Below are positions 1 through 8,825 of a stretch of 64,000 nt of DNA, one piece after another (within the stretch, counting starts at the first letter, position 1; the number at the start of each line of letters is the position of its first letter). The notes beneath the pieces are model-generated. The model was not told the DNA's origin. It searched no databases and saw only the letters and a list, made by a program, of their open reading frames with translations. The stretch is taken from positions 1,118,125-1,182,124 of the forward strand of contig DEOB01000010.1 of the NCBI GenBank assembly GCA_002359895.1. The letters run 5' to 3'. The DNA is from Stenotrophomonas sp. UBA2629 (GTDB taxonomy: Bacteria > Pseudomonadota > Gammaproteobacteria > Xanthomonadales > Xanthomonadaceae). The translations under genes were made by a program, and so were the position numbers.

Positions 1-97
1 TTCCTGTTCAGGCATACGGGGGAATACCCTCAATGCCATCTAACCGTCATAATCCGCCCCCGGTGCCGTCCTTCCCGCGACGGCTGATAGGTTCCCC

Positions 98-724
98 ATG
101 TTTTCGTTGCAGACCATCTTTGGCTCCGGCAAGCAGTTCTACACCTACCTTGACGAGGCCGCGCAGGCCGCCTATGACAGCTCCAAGGCGCTGCACGAGA
201 TGATGCGTGAGGCCGATCGTCAGCCTGCGCTGGATGCGTTCAAGCTCGCCCGACTGCGCGAACGCGCTGCCTCGGACAAGATCAGCCAAGCGCTGGTGGA
301 CAGCTTCATGACCCCCATCGAGCGCGAGGACATCGAGGCGCTGGGTTCGGCGCTGTACAAAATCCCCAAGCAGGTCGAGAAGTTCGCCGACCGCTACTCG
401 CTGGCCGTGCAGCACCTGGAGCAGATCGACTTCGCCCCGCGCGCGGCGATGCTGGAGCAGGCCGCCGGTGTGGTGGTGGAGATGGTCAACGACCTGCGCA
501 ACATGAACCTGGATCGCATGACCGCGCTCAACGAGAAGCTGCGTTCGTTGGAGAACGAAGCCGATCGTCTGATGTTGGAGCTGTACCGCGACATCTATTC
601 CGGCCGTCTGGACAACCTGCAGATGTTCCTGTTGAAGGAATTCTTCGAGATCCTGGAAAAAGCCATCGACCGTTGCCGCGAGGCCGGTGTGGTGGTTTAC
701 CAGATCGTCCTGAAAAACAGCTGA
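98..724 (+). CDS. DUF47 / PhoU-like phosphate transport accessory protein
   Basis: This 208-residue soluble protein belongs to the DUF47 (TIGR00153, PhoU-related) family. Members are helical and are usually encoded directly before a Pit phosphate transporter, as here: the pit ATG lies 12 bases after this stop. The sequence is mostly helical with many charged residues and has no signal peptide or membrane segment. The family is thought to regulate or assist phosphate uptake, although no enzymatic activity is established. The start at 98 gives the usual family length and the N-terminus MFSLQTIFGSGKQF. The family call is secure; the exact role is inferred from context. Confidence 0.9.
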   Translation: MFSLQTIFGSGKQFYTYLDEAAQAAYDSSKALHEMMREADRQPALDAFKLARLRERAASDKISQALVDSFMTPIEREDIEALGSALYKIPKQVEKFADRYSLAVQHLEQIDFAPRAAMLEQAAGVVVEMVNDLRNMNLDRMTALNEKLRSLENEADRLMLELYRDIYSGRLDNLQMFLLKEFFEILEKAIDRCREAGVVVYQIVLKNS

Positions 725-736
725 CGGGGGCGTTCG

Positions 737-1858
737 ATGCTCACCCTCGTATTAGTGGTGATCCTGGCTGCGCTCGTCTTCGAGTTCATCAATGGGTTCC
801 ACGACACCGCCAACTCCATCGCCACCGTGGTGGCGACCAAGGTGTTGTCGCCCGGTTGGGCGGTGATGATGGCCGCTTTCATGAACCTGATCGGTGCGCT
901 GACCGGTACGGCAGTGGCGCTGACCATCGCCAACGGCCTGCTCAACACCGATGTGATCGACGTGACGCCGCAGGTCATCCTGTGTGCGCTGCTCGGCGGC
1001 ATCGTGTGGAACCTGATCACGTGGTGGAAAGGTCTGCCGTCCTCGTCGTCACACGCATTGATTGGTGGCCTGTGTGGCGCTGGTCTGGCCGCTGCGCACA
1101 ACAATTGGGATGCCTTGATCTGGTCGCAGAACGTCGGCAACTGGGCGCAGAACAAGGGCCTGTTGTGGAAGGTGTTCGTGCCGATGATCACCTCGCCGTT
1201 GGCCGGCTTCCTGCTGGGTATCGTGGTGATGTGCCTGCTGTGGGGCATCATCGCGCTGATGGCGCGTGCCGGTGGCCTGCTGCAGCGTATGGCGCGGCCG
1301 CGTTGGGTCAACATGTTCTTCGGCAAGGCGCAGATCGTGTCGGCCGCTTACATGGGCTTTGCCCACGGCCACAACGACGCGCAGAAGACCATGGGCATCA
1401 TCGCCATGACCCTGATCGGTGCCGAGGCAACCGGTGCGTTGAACGACCTGCCATCGTGGCTGGCCTTCATGCATCCGGACGCACATGCCGGTGAGGGCAT
1501 TGCGATGTGGATCGTGCTGACCTGTGCGGTGGTGATGGCTGCCGGTACCGCTTCGGGCGGCTGGAAGATCATCAAGACGCTGGGCCACAAGATGGTCAAG
1601 CTGCACCCGATTCACGGCTTTGCCGCTGAGACCAGCTCGGCAACGGTGCTGACCGTGGCTGCGCACTTCGGTATGCCGGTGTCGACCACGCACAGCATCT
1701 CCACCGCGATCATGGGCGTTGGCTTTGCCAAGAACCCCAAGTCGCTGCGTCTGGGCGTGATCGAGCGCATCATCTGGGCGTGGATCCTGACGATCCCGGC
1801 CGCTGGTGGCTGCGCGTACCTGATCCTGAAAGCGTTTCAGATGGTGGGTTGGAGCTGA
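737..1858 (+). CDS. pit: PiT-family inorganic phosphate transporter
   Basis: This 373-residue integral membrane protein is a low-affinity phosphate/cation symporter of the inner membrane. The PiT signature appears twice, as expected for the duplicated fold: GFHDTANSIATVVATK near residues 18-33, followed by a GALTGTAVA stretch, and GHNDAQKTMGIIAMT near residue 211. Many hydrophobic segments are visible. It is probably co-transcribed with the upstream DUF47 gene and is followed by a strong intrinsic terminator. The metal-phosphate versus plain phosphate preference cannot be read from the sequence. Confidence 0.93.
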   Translation: MLTLVLVVILAALVFEFINGFHDTANSIATVVATKVLSPGWAVMMAAFMNLIGALTGTAVALTIANGLLNTDVIDVTPQVILCALLGGIVWNLITWWKGLPSSSSHALIGGLCGAGLAAAHNNWDALIWSQNVGNWAQNKGLLWKVFVPMITSPLAGFLLGIVVMCLLWGIIALMARAGGLLQRMARPRWVNMFFGKAQIVSAAYMGFAHGHNDAQKTMGIIAMTLIGAEATGALNDLPSWLAFMHPDAHAGEGIAMWIVLTCAVVMAAGTASGGWKIIKTLGHKMVKLHPIHGFAAETSSATVLTVAAHFGMPVSTTHSISTAIMGVGFAKNPKSLRLGVIERIIWAWILTIPAAGGCAYLILKAFQMVGWS

Positions 1859-1883
1859 ACTGCTTCGGTCAACCGGATGACAG

Positions 1884-1910
1884 AAACCCGCCAGCGATGG
1901 CGGGTTTTTT
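1884..1910 (+). terminator. Intrinsic terminator after pit
   Basis: A 9-bp stem (AAACCCGCC paired with GGCGGGTTT) with a 6-base loop is followed by a T run. It starts 26 bases after the pit stop. Confidence 0.9.
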
Positions 1911-2017
1911 GTTGGGCGCCAGTTGGGCTGCTGGGCGATGCGGCAGGTGTGGGATTCCTGGAGGATGTGCGCGCCAACGGGGCGTGGGTAATGCGATGCG
2001 GGTACGGGCGGGCCAAC

Positions 2018-2047
2018 AAAAAGCCCGCCGATGAAGGCGGGCTTTTT
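2018..2047. terminator. Bidirectional terminator 3' of parE
   Basis: AAAAAGCCCGCC and GGCGGGCTTTTT form a 12-bp stem with a 6-base loop, T-rich on both strands. It lies 30 bases beyond the minus-strand parE stop. It can end parE transcription and block read-through from the pit side. A separate pit terminator lies about 110 bases away; the bases between hold no gene I can recognise. Confidence 0.88.
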
Positions 2048-2076
2048 GCGCTTGCTTGACTCTGGTGTGCAGGCGA

Positions 2077-3966
2077 TCAGGCTTCCAGTGAGGCCAGGTC
2101 GCCCTTGCTCTCCAGCCAGCCCTTGCGGTCAGCCGCACGCTTTTTGGCCAGCAGCATGTCCATCAGTGAGCGGGTCTGCTCGCCATCGTCCACGGTCAGT
2201 TGCACCAGTCGGCGCGTGTCGGGATGGATGGTGGACTCACGCAGCTGCGGCGGATTCATCTCGCCCAAGCCCTTGAAGCGGGTGACGCTGACCTGGCCGC
2301 GGATCTTTTCGCGTTCAATCTTGTCCAGCATCGAGCGCTTTTCCTCTTCGTCCAGCGCGTAGAACACCTGCTTGCCCGCATCGATACGGAACAACGGTGG
2401 CATCGCGACAAACACGTGGCCGGCATCCACCAGCGCCGGGAAGTGACGCAGGAACAGCGCCGCCAGCAGCGTGGCGATGTGCAGGCCGTCGGAGTCGGCG
2501 TCGGCCAGAATCACCACCTTGCCGTAGCGCAGGCCGCTGATATCGTCCTTGCCGGGGTCGCAGCCGATGGCGATGGCCAGGTTGTGTACTTCTTCCGAGG
2601 CCAGCACGCTGTTGGAGGAGACCTCCCAGGTGTTCAGGATCTTGCCGCGCAGCGGCAGAATGGCCTGGAAATCCTTGTCGCGGGCCTGCTTGGCGCTGCC
2701 GCCTGCCGAGTCACCCTCCACCAGGAACAACTCGGTGCGGGACAGATCCTGGCTGATGCAGTCGGCCAGCTTGCCGGGCAGTGCGGGGCCTTGGGTGACC
2801 TTTTTACGGGTGACCAGTTTTTCGGTCTTCAGGCGTGCGCTGGCGCGGTCAATGGCGATCTGCGCGATCTTCTCGCCCAACTCCACGTTCTGGTTCAACA
2901 GCAGGCTGAAGGCATCGTGTGCGGCGCCTTCGACAAAACCGGCGGCCTGGCGCGAGGACAAGCGCTCCTTGGTCTGCCCACTGAACTGCGGGTCGGTCAT
3001 CTTCAGTGACAGCACGAACGACACGCGGTCCCACACGTCTTCCGGTGCCAGTTTGACGCCGCGCGGCAGCAGGTTGCGGAAGTCACAGAACTCGCGCAGC
3101 GCTTCGGTCAGGCCGGTGCGCAGGCCGTTGGCGTGGGTGCCGTGTTGCGCGGTGGGGATCAGGTTGACGTAGCTCTCCTGTACCAGCTCACCTTCCGGCA
3201 GCCAGGCCACGGCCCAGTCAACGATCTCGGTTTCCTTCTTCAGGCGGCCGGCGAACAGGTCGGCCGGCAGCATTTCGCGCTCGCCCAGCTCTGATTTCAG
3301 GTAGTCGCGCAGGCCATCTTCGTAATACCAGGTGTCAATCTCACCGGTGGCTTCGTCGGTGAGCTTGACGGTCAGGCCGGGGCACAGCACCGCTTTGGCG
3401 CGCAGCAGGTGGCGCAGCGCCCGGATGTTGAATTTGGGGGTATCAAAGTACTTCGGGTCCGGCCAGAAGCGCAGCCGGGTGCCGGTGTTCTTCTTACCGA
3501 CGCTGCCCACCACTTCCAGCGGGCTGGCGCGGTCGCCGTCGCGGAAGGTGATGCGGTGCTCGCTGCCCTCGCGGCGGATGTGGATTTCCACCAGATTGGA
3601 CAGTGCATTGACCACCGACACGCCCACGCCGTGCAGGCCGCCGGAGAAGGTGTAGTTACGGTTGTTGAACTTGCCGCCTGCGTGCAGGCGGGTAAGGATC
3701 AACTCCACGCCGGGGATCTTCTCCTCCGGGTGGATGTCCACGGGCATGCCGCGGCCGTCATCGCTGACCTCGCAGCTGCCGTCCTTGAACAGGACCACTT
3801 CCACGGTTTTGGCGTGGCCGGCGAGGGCCTCGTCCACCGAGTTGTCGATGACTTCCTGCGCCAGATGGTTCGGGCGCGCGGTGTCGGTGTACATGCCGGG
3901 GCGGCGTTTGACCGGGTCCAGGCCGGAGAGGACTTCGATGTCGGCGGCGTTGTAACGGGCGTTCAT
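2077..3966 (-). CDS. parE: DNA topoisomerase IV subunit B
   Basis: This is the ATPase subunit of topoisomerase IV, which decatenates daughter chromosomes with ParC. At 629 residues it matches the E. coli length. The GHKL ATPase motifs are in place: EVIDNSVDEALAGH (38-51), DDGRGMP (69-75) and GGLHGVGVSVVNALS (109-123). The Toprim EGDSAGG motif sits near 413 and DADSDG near 495. The open frame extends upstream to 4305, but the start at 3966 gives the typical MNARYNAADIEVLSGLDPVKRRPGMY N-terminus. parC is not in this window. It is transcribed divergently from the small secreted-protein gene at 4125. Confidence 0.97.
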   Translation of the reverse strand: MNARYNAADIEVLSGLDPVKRRPGMYTDTARPNHLAQEVIDNSVDEALAGHAKTVEVVLFKDGSCEVSDDGRGMPVDIHPEEKIPGVELILTRLHAGGKFNNRNYTFSGGLHGVGVSVVNALSNLVEIHIRREGSEHRITFRDGDRASPLEVVGSVGKKNTGTRLRFWPDPKYFDTPKFNIRALRHLLRAKAVLCPGLTVKLTDEATGEIDTWYYEDGLRDYLKSELGEREMLPADLFAGRLKKETEIVDWAVAWLPEGELVQESYVNLIPTAQHGTHANGLRTGLTEALREFCDFRNLLPRGVKLAPEDVWDRVSFVLSLKMTDPQFSGQTKERLSSRQAAGFVEGAAHDAFSLLLNQNVELGEKIAQIAIDRASARLKTEKLVTRKKVTQGPALPGKLADCISQDLSRTELFLVEGDSAGGSAKQARDKDFQAILPLRGKILNTWEVSSNSVLASEEVHNLAIAIGCDPGKDDISGLRYGKVVILADADSDGLHIATLLAALFLRHFPALVDAGHVFVAMPPLFRIDAGKQVFYALDEEEKRSMLDKIEREKIRGQVSVTRFKGLGEMNPPQLRESTIHPDTRRLVQLTVDDGEQTRSLMDMLLAKKRAADRKGWLESKGDLASLEA

Positions 3967-4124
3967 GTATCTCGATAAGGCGCAGAGCGACGGAGGAGTT
4001 TGCGGTCTGTCGGCGATTTTTGCACGCGGGGCATTCAGGCCGTGGCGAGGCCGCGCGAGGTATCCTATGCGCCGTTCGAGATGAGTCGTGCCCCTTTTGG
4101 CGCGGCATATTGAGGAGAAACCGA

Positions 4125-4379
4125 ATGAAATCGTCGAAATTGCTGGTTTTGGCTGCTGTTGCCGCCGCGGTAGTGGCGGTTCCCTTCGCGATGGCGCAGA
4201 CCGCCGACAAGCCCAAGGCGGACGAAACCGCCCCGGCTGTGGCAACGGACAAGGCGCACAGCGAGGCCGAACAGAAGGCCAAGCGTCGTGCTGCCGCCGC
4301 CGCACAGGAAAAAGCGCAGGCCGGCCAGCAGTCAGCGCCGCGTGAAGAAGAGGAAGAGGAAGCCCGTCGCCGTCGCTGA
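4125..4379 (+). CDS. Small secreted protein with charged C-terminal tail
   Basis: This 84-residue protein has no recognised family. It opens with a clear signal peptide (MKSSKLLVLAAVAAAVVAVPFAMAQ, probable cleavage after AMA). The mature part is Ala/Lys/Glu-rich and helical, and it ends in a block of six glutamates followed by A and four arginines. The start is set by a TGAGGAGA ribosome site about 8 bases before the ATG. A strong terminator follows directly, so it is probably transcribed alone. A periplasmic location is inferred from the signal peptide; the function is unknown. Confidence 0.78.
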   Translation: MKSSKLLVLAAVAAAVVAVPFAMAQTADKPKADETAPAVATDKAHSEAEQKAKRRAAAAAQEKAQAGQQSAPREEEEEEARRRR

Positions 4380-4399
4380 CGTGGTTTCACCTGCATGAC

Positions 4400-4434
4400 A
4401 GACGCCCCGGCTCAGGCTGGGGCGTCTTTTTTTT
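4400..4434 (+). terminator. Intrinsic terminator before pyrG
   Basis: AGACGCCCC pairs with GGGGCGTCT (9 bp) across a 10-base loop and is followed by eight T. It separates the small secreted-protein gene from pyrG. Confidence 0.92.
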
Positions 4435-4508
4435 GAGGTCGCTGCATCCTGTGCTTGGGTGTTTGGGCGACAACCTTTAAACTAGGGCTTTCCGGGAGGC
4501 AGTGAGCC

Positions 4509-6173
4509 GTGACCCCCCTTATTTTTGTTACTGGCGGTGTGGTGTCCTCGCTTGGCAAGGGCATTGCGGCCGCATCTCTGGCCTCCATTCTCGAGGCGCG
4601 TGGCCTGAAGGTCACGATGATGAAGCTGGATCCGTACATCAACGTTGATCCAGGCACGATGAGTCCTTTCCAGCACGGCGAGGTCTATGTCACCGACGAC
4701 GGTGCCGAGACCGATCTGGACCTGGGCCATTACGAGCGTTTCGTACATAACCGGTTGAGCCGAAAGAATTCGGTCACCACCGGGCGCATCTACGAAAACG
4801 TCATCCGCAAGGAGCGCCGGGGCGATTACCTGGGTGCAACCGTGCAGGTCATTCCGCACATCACCGATGAAATCCGCCGCTGCATCGACGAGGCCACTGA
4901 AGGTTTTGACGTTGCGCTGGTCGAAATCGGCGGCACCGTGGGCGACATCGAGTCGCTGCCGTTCCTGGAGGCCATCCGCCAGGTGCGTACCGAGCGCGGC
5001 CCGGAGAAGGCATTGTTCATGCATCTCACGCTGGTGCCGTTCATCGCCGCTGCCGGTGAGCTGAAGACCAAGCCGACCCAGCATTCGGTCAAGGAGCTGC
5101 GCTCCATCGGTATCCAGCCGGACGTGCTGTTGTGCCGGTCCGAGCAGGCGATTCCGGATTCGGAGCGCCGCAAGATTTCGCTGTTCACCAACGTTTCCGA
5201 GCGCGCCGTGATCAGCGTGCCAGACGTGGAAGTGCTGTACCGCGTGCCGATGGGTCTGCATGCGCAGGGCCTGGACGAAATCGTGGTCAACCAGCTCAAG
5301 CTCGCCGACAAGGCAGGCCCGGCGGATCTGTCCGAGTGGGAGGCGGTGCTGGATGCGGCGTTGCACCCGCTGGACGAAGTGACCATCGCCGTGGTCGGCA
5401 AGTACGTTGATCACCAGGATGCGTACAAATCCGTGGGCGAGGCGCTCAAGCACGGTGGCCTGCGTCAGCGCACCAAGGTCAACCTGAAGTGGCTGGAAGC
5501 GCAGGAACTGGAAGAATCCGGGCTGACGGCGCTGGACGGCGTGGACGGCATTCTGGTGCCGGGCGGCTTTGGCGACCGTGGCTTTGAAGGCAAGGTGCTG
5601 ACGTCGCAATATGCCCGCGAGCAAGCTGTGCCGTATTTCGGCATCTGCTACGGCATGCAGGCTGCGGTGGTCGATTTTGCCCGCCATGTAGCCGGGCTGG
5701 AAGGCGCCAACAGCACCGAGAACGACCGTCAGTCGCCGAACCCGGTGATCGGCTTGATCACCGAATGGCGTACCGCCACCGGTGAGGTCGAGAAGCGTGA
5801 CGAGAAGTCAGACCTGGGTGGCACCATGCGCCTGGGCCTGCAGGAGCAGCGCCTGAAGCCGGGTACGCTGGCGCACGAGCTGTATGGCAAGGACGTGGTG
5901 GCTGAACGTCACCGCCATCGTTACGAGTTCAACAACCGCTACCGCACCCAGCTGGAAGACGCTGGCCTGGTGATCGCCGGCAAGTCGATGGACGACACGC
6001 TGGTGGAAGTGGTTGAACTGCCGCGTGACAAGCACCCGTGGTTCCTGGCCTGCCAGGCGCACCCGGAGTTTCTGTCCACGCCGCGTGGCGGGCACCCGCT
6101 GTTCATCGGCTTCATCCGCGCTGCGCGTGAGAAGAAGGCCGGTGGCAAGCTGCTGAAGGAAGCCCGCGCATAA
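4509..6173 (+). CDS. pyrG: CTP synthase
   Basis: This enzyme converts UTP to CTP using ATP and glutamine, in the cytosol. It has 554 residues, close to the usual 545. The N-terminal amidoligase domain begins TPLIFVTGGVVSSLGKGIAAASLA with the KMDPYINVDPGTM-type block (here KLDPYINVDPGTMSP). The C-terminal class I glutaminase domain carries the nucleophile in PYFGICYGMQ (near residue 380) and the His-Glu pair in ACQAHPEF. The start is GTG at 4509, supported by GGGAGG at 4494-4499. In many gammaproteobacteria pyrG precedes eno, as here; a kdsA gene, often between them, is absent. Confidence 0.98.
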   Translation: MTPLIFVTGGVVSSLGKGIAAASLASILEARGLKVTMMKLDPYINVDPGTMSPFQHGEVYVTDDGAETDLDLGHYERFVHNRLSRKNSVTTGRIYENVIRKERRGDYLGATVQVIPHITDEIRRCIDEATEGFDVALVEIGGTVGDIESLPFLEAIRQVRTERGPEKALFMHLTLVPFIAAAGELKTKPTQHSVKELRSIGIQPDVLLCRSEQAIPDSERRKISLFTNVSERAVISVPDVEVLYRVPMGLHAQGLDEIVVNQLKLADKAGPADLSEWEAVLDAALHPLDEVTIAVVGKYVDHQDAYKSVGEALKHGGLRQRTKVNLKWLEAQELEESGLTALDGVDGILVPGGFGDRGFEGKVLTSQYAREQAVPYFGICYGMQAAVVDFARHVAGLEGANSTENDRQSPNPVIGLITEWRTATGEVEKRDEKSDLGGTMRLGLQEQRLKPGTLAHELYGKDVVAERHRHRYEFNNRYRTQLEDAGLVIAGKSMDDTLVEVVELPRDKHPWFLACQAHPEFLSTPRGGHPLFIGFIRAAREKKAGGKLLKEARA

Positions 6174-6180
6174 GTGCAAC

Positions 6181-6241
6181 TGCCGGGCCATGCTCGGCAA
6201 CGGGTTTTGTCGGTAATGCCGCTGCCGAGCATGGCTCGGCA
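6181..6241. repeat. Inverted pair of REP-like palindromes
   Basis: Two 19-base palindromes lie 23 bases apart. The first (6181-6199) has arms TGCCGGGC/GCTCGGCA around CAT, with one mismatch. The second (6223-6241) has arms TGCCGAGC/GCTCGGCA around ATG, perfectly matched. They are mirror copies of one element, an arrangement like a BIME or the REP (SMAG-type) dimers known in Stenotrophomonas. The leading GTAG typical of SMAG is not present here. They sit in the pyrG 3' untranslated region. Confidence 0.7.
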
Positions 6242-6262
6242 CTGCGGTTGCCGTATCCCCAG

Positions 6263-6289
6263 ACAAGGCCCGTCCAGTACGGGCCTTGT
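6263..6289 (+). terminator. Probable stem-loop terminator between pyrG and eno
   Basis: ACAAGGCCCG pairs with CGGGCCTTGT (10 bp perfect) around a 7-base loop. The following tract (CCGTTTCT) is only weakly T-rich, so termination may be partial. Confidence 0.6.
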
Positions 6290-6423
6290 CCGTTTCTACG
6301 GCCACGGCCGCTTTCAGGCGAAAGCAACGCGCCGCGTCGGCCTGCGCTTCGTTTAAACTTCCCAACGGTTTTTGTGTTTCCCGTCGATTGCAGACTCTCC
6401 CAAACGAGCCTATTTCCCAGACC

Positions 6424-7716
6424 ATGACCAACATCGCCAAGATTCACGCCCGCGAAATCCTCGACAGCCGTGGCAACCCCACGCTGGAAGCCGAAGTCAC
6501 CCTGGCTGACGGCTCCTTCGGCCGCGCCGCAGTGCCCTCGGGTGCCTCCACCGGCACCAAGGAAGCGGTGGAGTTGCGCGATGGCGACAAGACCCGTTAC
6601 CTGGGCAAGGGCGTGCGCAACGCGGTGGGCAACATCAACGGCGCCATTGCCACTGCGCTGGCCGGCTTTGATGGGCTGGATCAGGCAGGCCTGGATCGTC
6701 GCCTGATTGATCTGGACGGCACCGAGAACAAGGGCCGCCTGGGCGCCAACGCGCTACTGGGTGTTTCGATGGCCGCCGCACACGCTGCTGCCGCTTCCAA
6801 GAAGCAGGCGCTGTGGCAGTACCTGGCCAACAAGACCGGCGCCACGCCGTCGCTGCCGGTGCCCATGATGAACATCATCAACGGCGGTGCCCATGCCGAT
6901 AACAACGTGGACTTCCAGGAGTTCATGGTGCTGCCGGTGGGCTTTGGCTCGTTCAGTGAATCGCTGCGCGCCGGTACCGAAATTTTCCACGCGCTCAAGT
7001 CGGTGCTGAAGAGCCACGGCCTGAGCACGGCAGTGGGCGACGAAGGCGGCTTTGCGCCGGACTTCCGCAGCAACGTCGAGGCGCTGGACACCATTCTGGA
7101 AGCCATCGGCAAGGCCGGCTACACGGCCGGTGAAGACATCCTGCTGGGCCTGGACGTTGCTTCCAGCGAGTTCTACGAAAACGGCAAGTACAACCTGGTC
7201 GGCGAGAACAAGCGCCTGACTTCGGAGCAGTTCGTCGACTTCCTGGCTGACTGGGCTACGCAGTACCCGATCATCACCATCGAAGACGGCCTGGCCGAAA
7301 ACGATTGGGCTGGCTGGAAGCTGCTGACCGATCGCATCGGCAAGAAGGTGCAGCTGGTGGGCGACGACCTGTTCGTCACCAACCCGAAGATCTTTGCCGA
7401 AGGCATCGAGTCCGGCACGGCCAACGCCATCCTGATCAAGGTCAACCAGATCGGCACGCTGACCGAAACCCTGGAAGCCATCGCCATGGCCGACAAGGCC
7501 GGCTACGCGGCGGTCGTTTCGCACCGTTCGGGCGAAACCGAAGACACCACCATCGCCGATATCGCCGTGGCCACCACCGCCACCCAGATCAAGACCGGCT
7601 CGCTGTGCCGCAGCGACCGCGTGGCCAAGTACAACCAGTTGCTGCGCATCGAGGAAGCCCTCGGCAGCAGCGCACGCTACGCCGGCCGCGACGCGTTTGT
7701 GTCGCTGAAGCGCTGA
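6424..7716 (+). CDS. eno: Enolase
   Basis: Enolase interconverts 2-phosphoglycerate and phosphoenolpyruvate in glycolysis; in many bacteria it is also a component of the RNA degradosome with RNase E, whose gene is also in this window. It has 430 residues, the standard length. Family motifs: EILDSRGNPTLEAEV (11-25), GAVPSGASTG-like block, GDDLFVTN, LIKVNQIGTLTE and SHRSGETEDTTIADIAV. The open frame starts at 6286, but the ATG at 6424 gives the canonical N-terminus MTNIAKIHAREI. It is followed 5 bases later by ftsB, the usual arrangement. Confidence 0.98.
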   Translation: MTNIAKIHAREILDSRGNPTLEAEVTLADGSFGRAAVPSGASTGTKEAVELRDGDKTRYLGKGVRNAVGNINGAIATALAGFDGLDQAGLDRRLIDLDGTENKGRLGANALLGVSMAAAHAAAASKKQALWQYLANKTGATPSLPVPMMNIINGGAHADNNVDFQEFMVLPVGFGSFSESLRAGTEIFHALKSVLKSHGLSTAVGDEGGFAPDFRSNVEALDTILEAIGKAGYTAGEDILLGLDVASSEFYENGKYNLVGENKRLTSEQFVDFLADWATQYPIITIEDGLAENDWAGWKLLTDRIGKKVQLVGDDLFVTNPKIFAEGIESGTANAILIKVNQIGTLTETLEAIAMADKAGYAAVVSHRSGETEDTTIADIAVATTATQIKTGSLCRSDRVAKYNQLLRIEEALGSSARYAGRDAFVSLKR

Positions 7717-7721
7717 CACTG

Positions 7722-8081
7722 ATGCGCAACTGGCGCTGGCTGCTGCTGGTGCTCGCGGTACTGCTGGCTTGGCTGCAGTACCGCTTTTGGTTTGGCCCGG
7801 GTAATTCGGGTGAAGTGATGGTGCTCGAAGCCCAGGTCGCCAACCAGAAGCGGGACAACGATGGGCTGCAGCAACGTAACGATGCGCTTGCCGCCGAGGT
7901 CAAAGACCTGAAGGAAGGCGAGGCCGCCATCGAGGAGCGTGCGCGGAGCGAGCTGGGCATGATCAAGCCAGGCGAGAAGTTCTACCGCGTGGTTGAAGAT
8001 GCGCCGGTGCCCGTACCGCGCGCGCCGGTGGCCGTGCCGGCTGAGCAGGGCGACCAGGCCCAACTGGAGACGGTGCCGTGA
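7722..8081 (+). CDS. ftsB: Cell division protein FtsB
   Basis: This 119-residue bitopic protein of the divisome forms the FtsQ-FtsB-FtsL complex at the septum. A short cytoplasmic N-terminus (MRNWR) precedes a membrane helix (about residues 5-21), then a periplasmic coiled coil (roughly 33-70) and the conserved ERARSELGMIKPGEKFYRV block. The Pro/Val-rich C-terminal tail of about 25 residues makes it slightly longer than the E. coli protein (103). The eno-ftsB-ispD order is typical. Its stop overlaps the GTG of ispD by 4 bases, suggesting translational coupling. Confidence 0.95.
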   Translation: MRNWRWLLLVLAVLLAWLQYRFWFGPGNSGEVMVLEAQVANQKRDNDGLQQRNDALAAEVKDLKEGEAAIEERARSELGMIKPGEKFYRVVEDAPVPVPRAPVAVPAEQGDQAQLETVP

Positions 8082-8776
8082 TCAACCAGGTATGGGCGGT
8101 GGTTCCCGCCGCCGGCCGTGGCACCCGCTTTGGTGGCGCGGTGCCCAAACAGTATCTGTTGGCCGATGGCGAGCCGCTGTTGGCGCACACGTTGCAGGCC
8201 CTGTTGTCGCATCCCGGTGTTGCCGGGGTGATGGTGGTCATTGCGGAAAATGACGCGGATTGGCCGGGTTGGGGTTCGTTCGCCGACAAGCCTGTGCTGA
8301 GCTGTGTGGGCGGTGACACCCGCGCTGCCTCGGTGTTGGCCGGCCTGCAGGCCTTGCCGGACGACGTGCGCGCCGATGACTTCGTGTTGGTGCATGACGC
8401 AGCGCGTCCCAATCTGGCCGCATCCGATCTGGGCCGCTTGCTGGAAGTAGGCCGTGCCGATCCGGTTGGTGCCATCCTCGCCGCGCCGGTGCGTGACACC
8501 CTCAAGCGGGCCGGCGATGACGGCGGCATTGACCGTACCGAGCCGCGAGAACGCCTCTGGCGTGCGTTGACGCCGCAGTTGTTCCGTCGCCACCAATTGA
8601 GCCGCGCGTTGCTCGACGCCAGCAGCGCGGGTGTTGAAGTGACCGACGAGGCGATGGCCATGGAGCGGCTGGGCGTGCGCCCGTTGCTGGTGGAAGGTGC
8701 CGAGAGCAACTTCAAGGTCACCACGCCGGCCGACCTGGCCCGTTTTGAATTCGAGCTGTCGCGACGCGGCAGCTGA
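8078..8776 (+). CDS. ispD: 2-C-methyl-D-erythritol 4-phosphate cytidylyltransferase
   Basis: IspD transfers CMP from CTP to methylerythritol phosphate, the third step of the MEP isoprenoid pathway. It has 232 residues. The nucleotide-binding N-terminus reads VPAAGRGTRFGGAVPKQY, and later motifs VHDAARP and LWRALTPQLF are visible. The start is GTG at 8078, inside the ftsB stop. ispF follows after 49 bases, and ispG is encoded at 44.3 kb, so three pathway genes lie in this window. Confidence 0.97.
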   Translation: MINQVWAVVPAAGRGTRFGGAVPKQYLLADGEPLLAHTLQALLSHPGVAGVMVVIAENDADWPGWGSFADKPVLSCVGGDTRAASVLAGLQALPDDVRADDFVLVHDAARPNLAASDLGRLLEVGRADPVGAILAAPVRDTLKRAGDDGGIDRTEPRERLWRALTPQLFRRHQLSRALLDASSAGVEVTDEAMAMERLGVRPLLVEGAESNFKVTTPADLARFEFELSRRGS

Positions 8777-8825
8777 CTCCCTGTCGGCGCCTGTTGCCGA
8801 CGCAGCCAAGACTGACAGTACCGCC

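Noticed and set aside
697..1326. A 209-residue minus-strand open frame opposite pit
   Set aside because: It is fully covered by the pit gene and has no recognisable motif.
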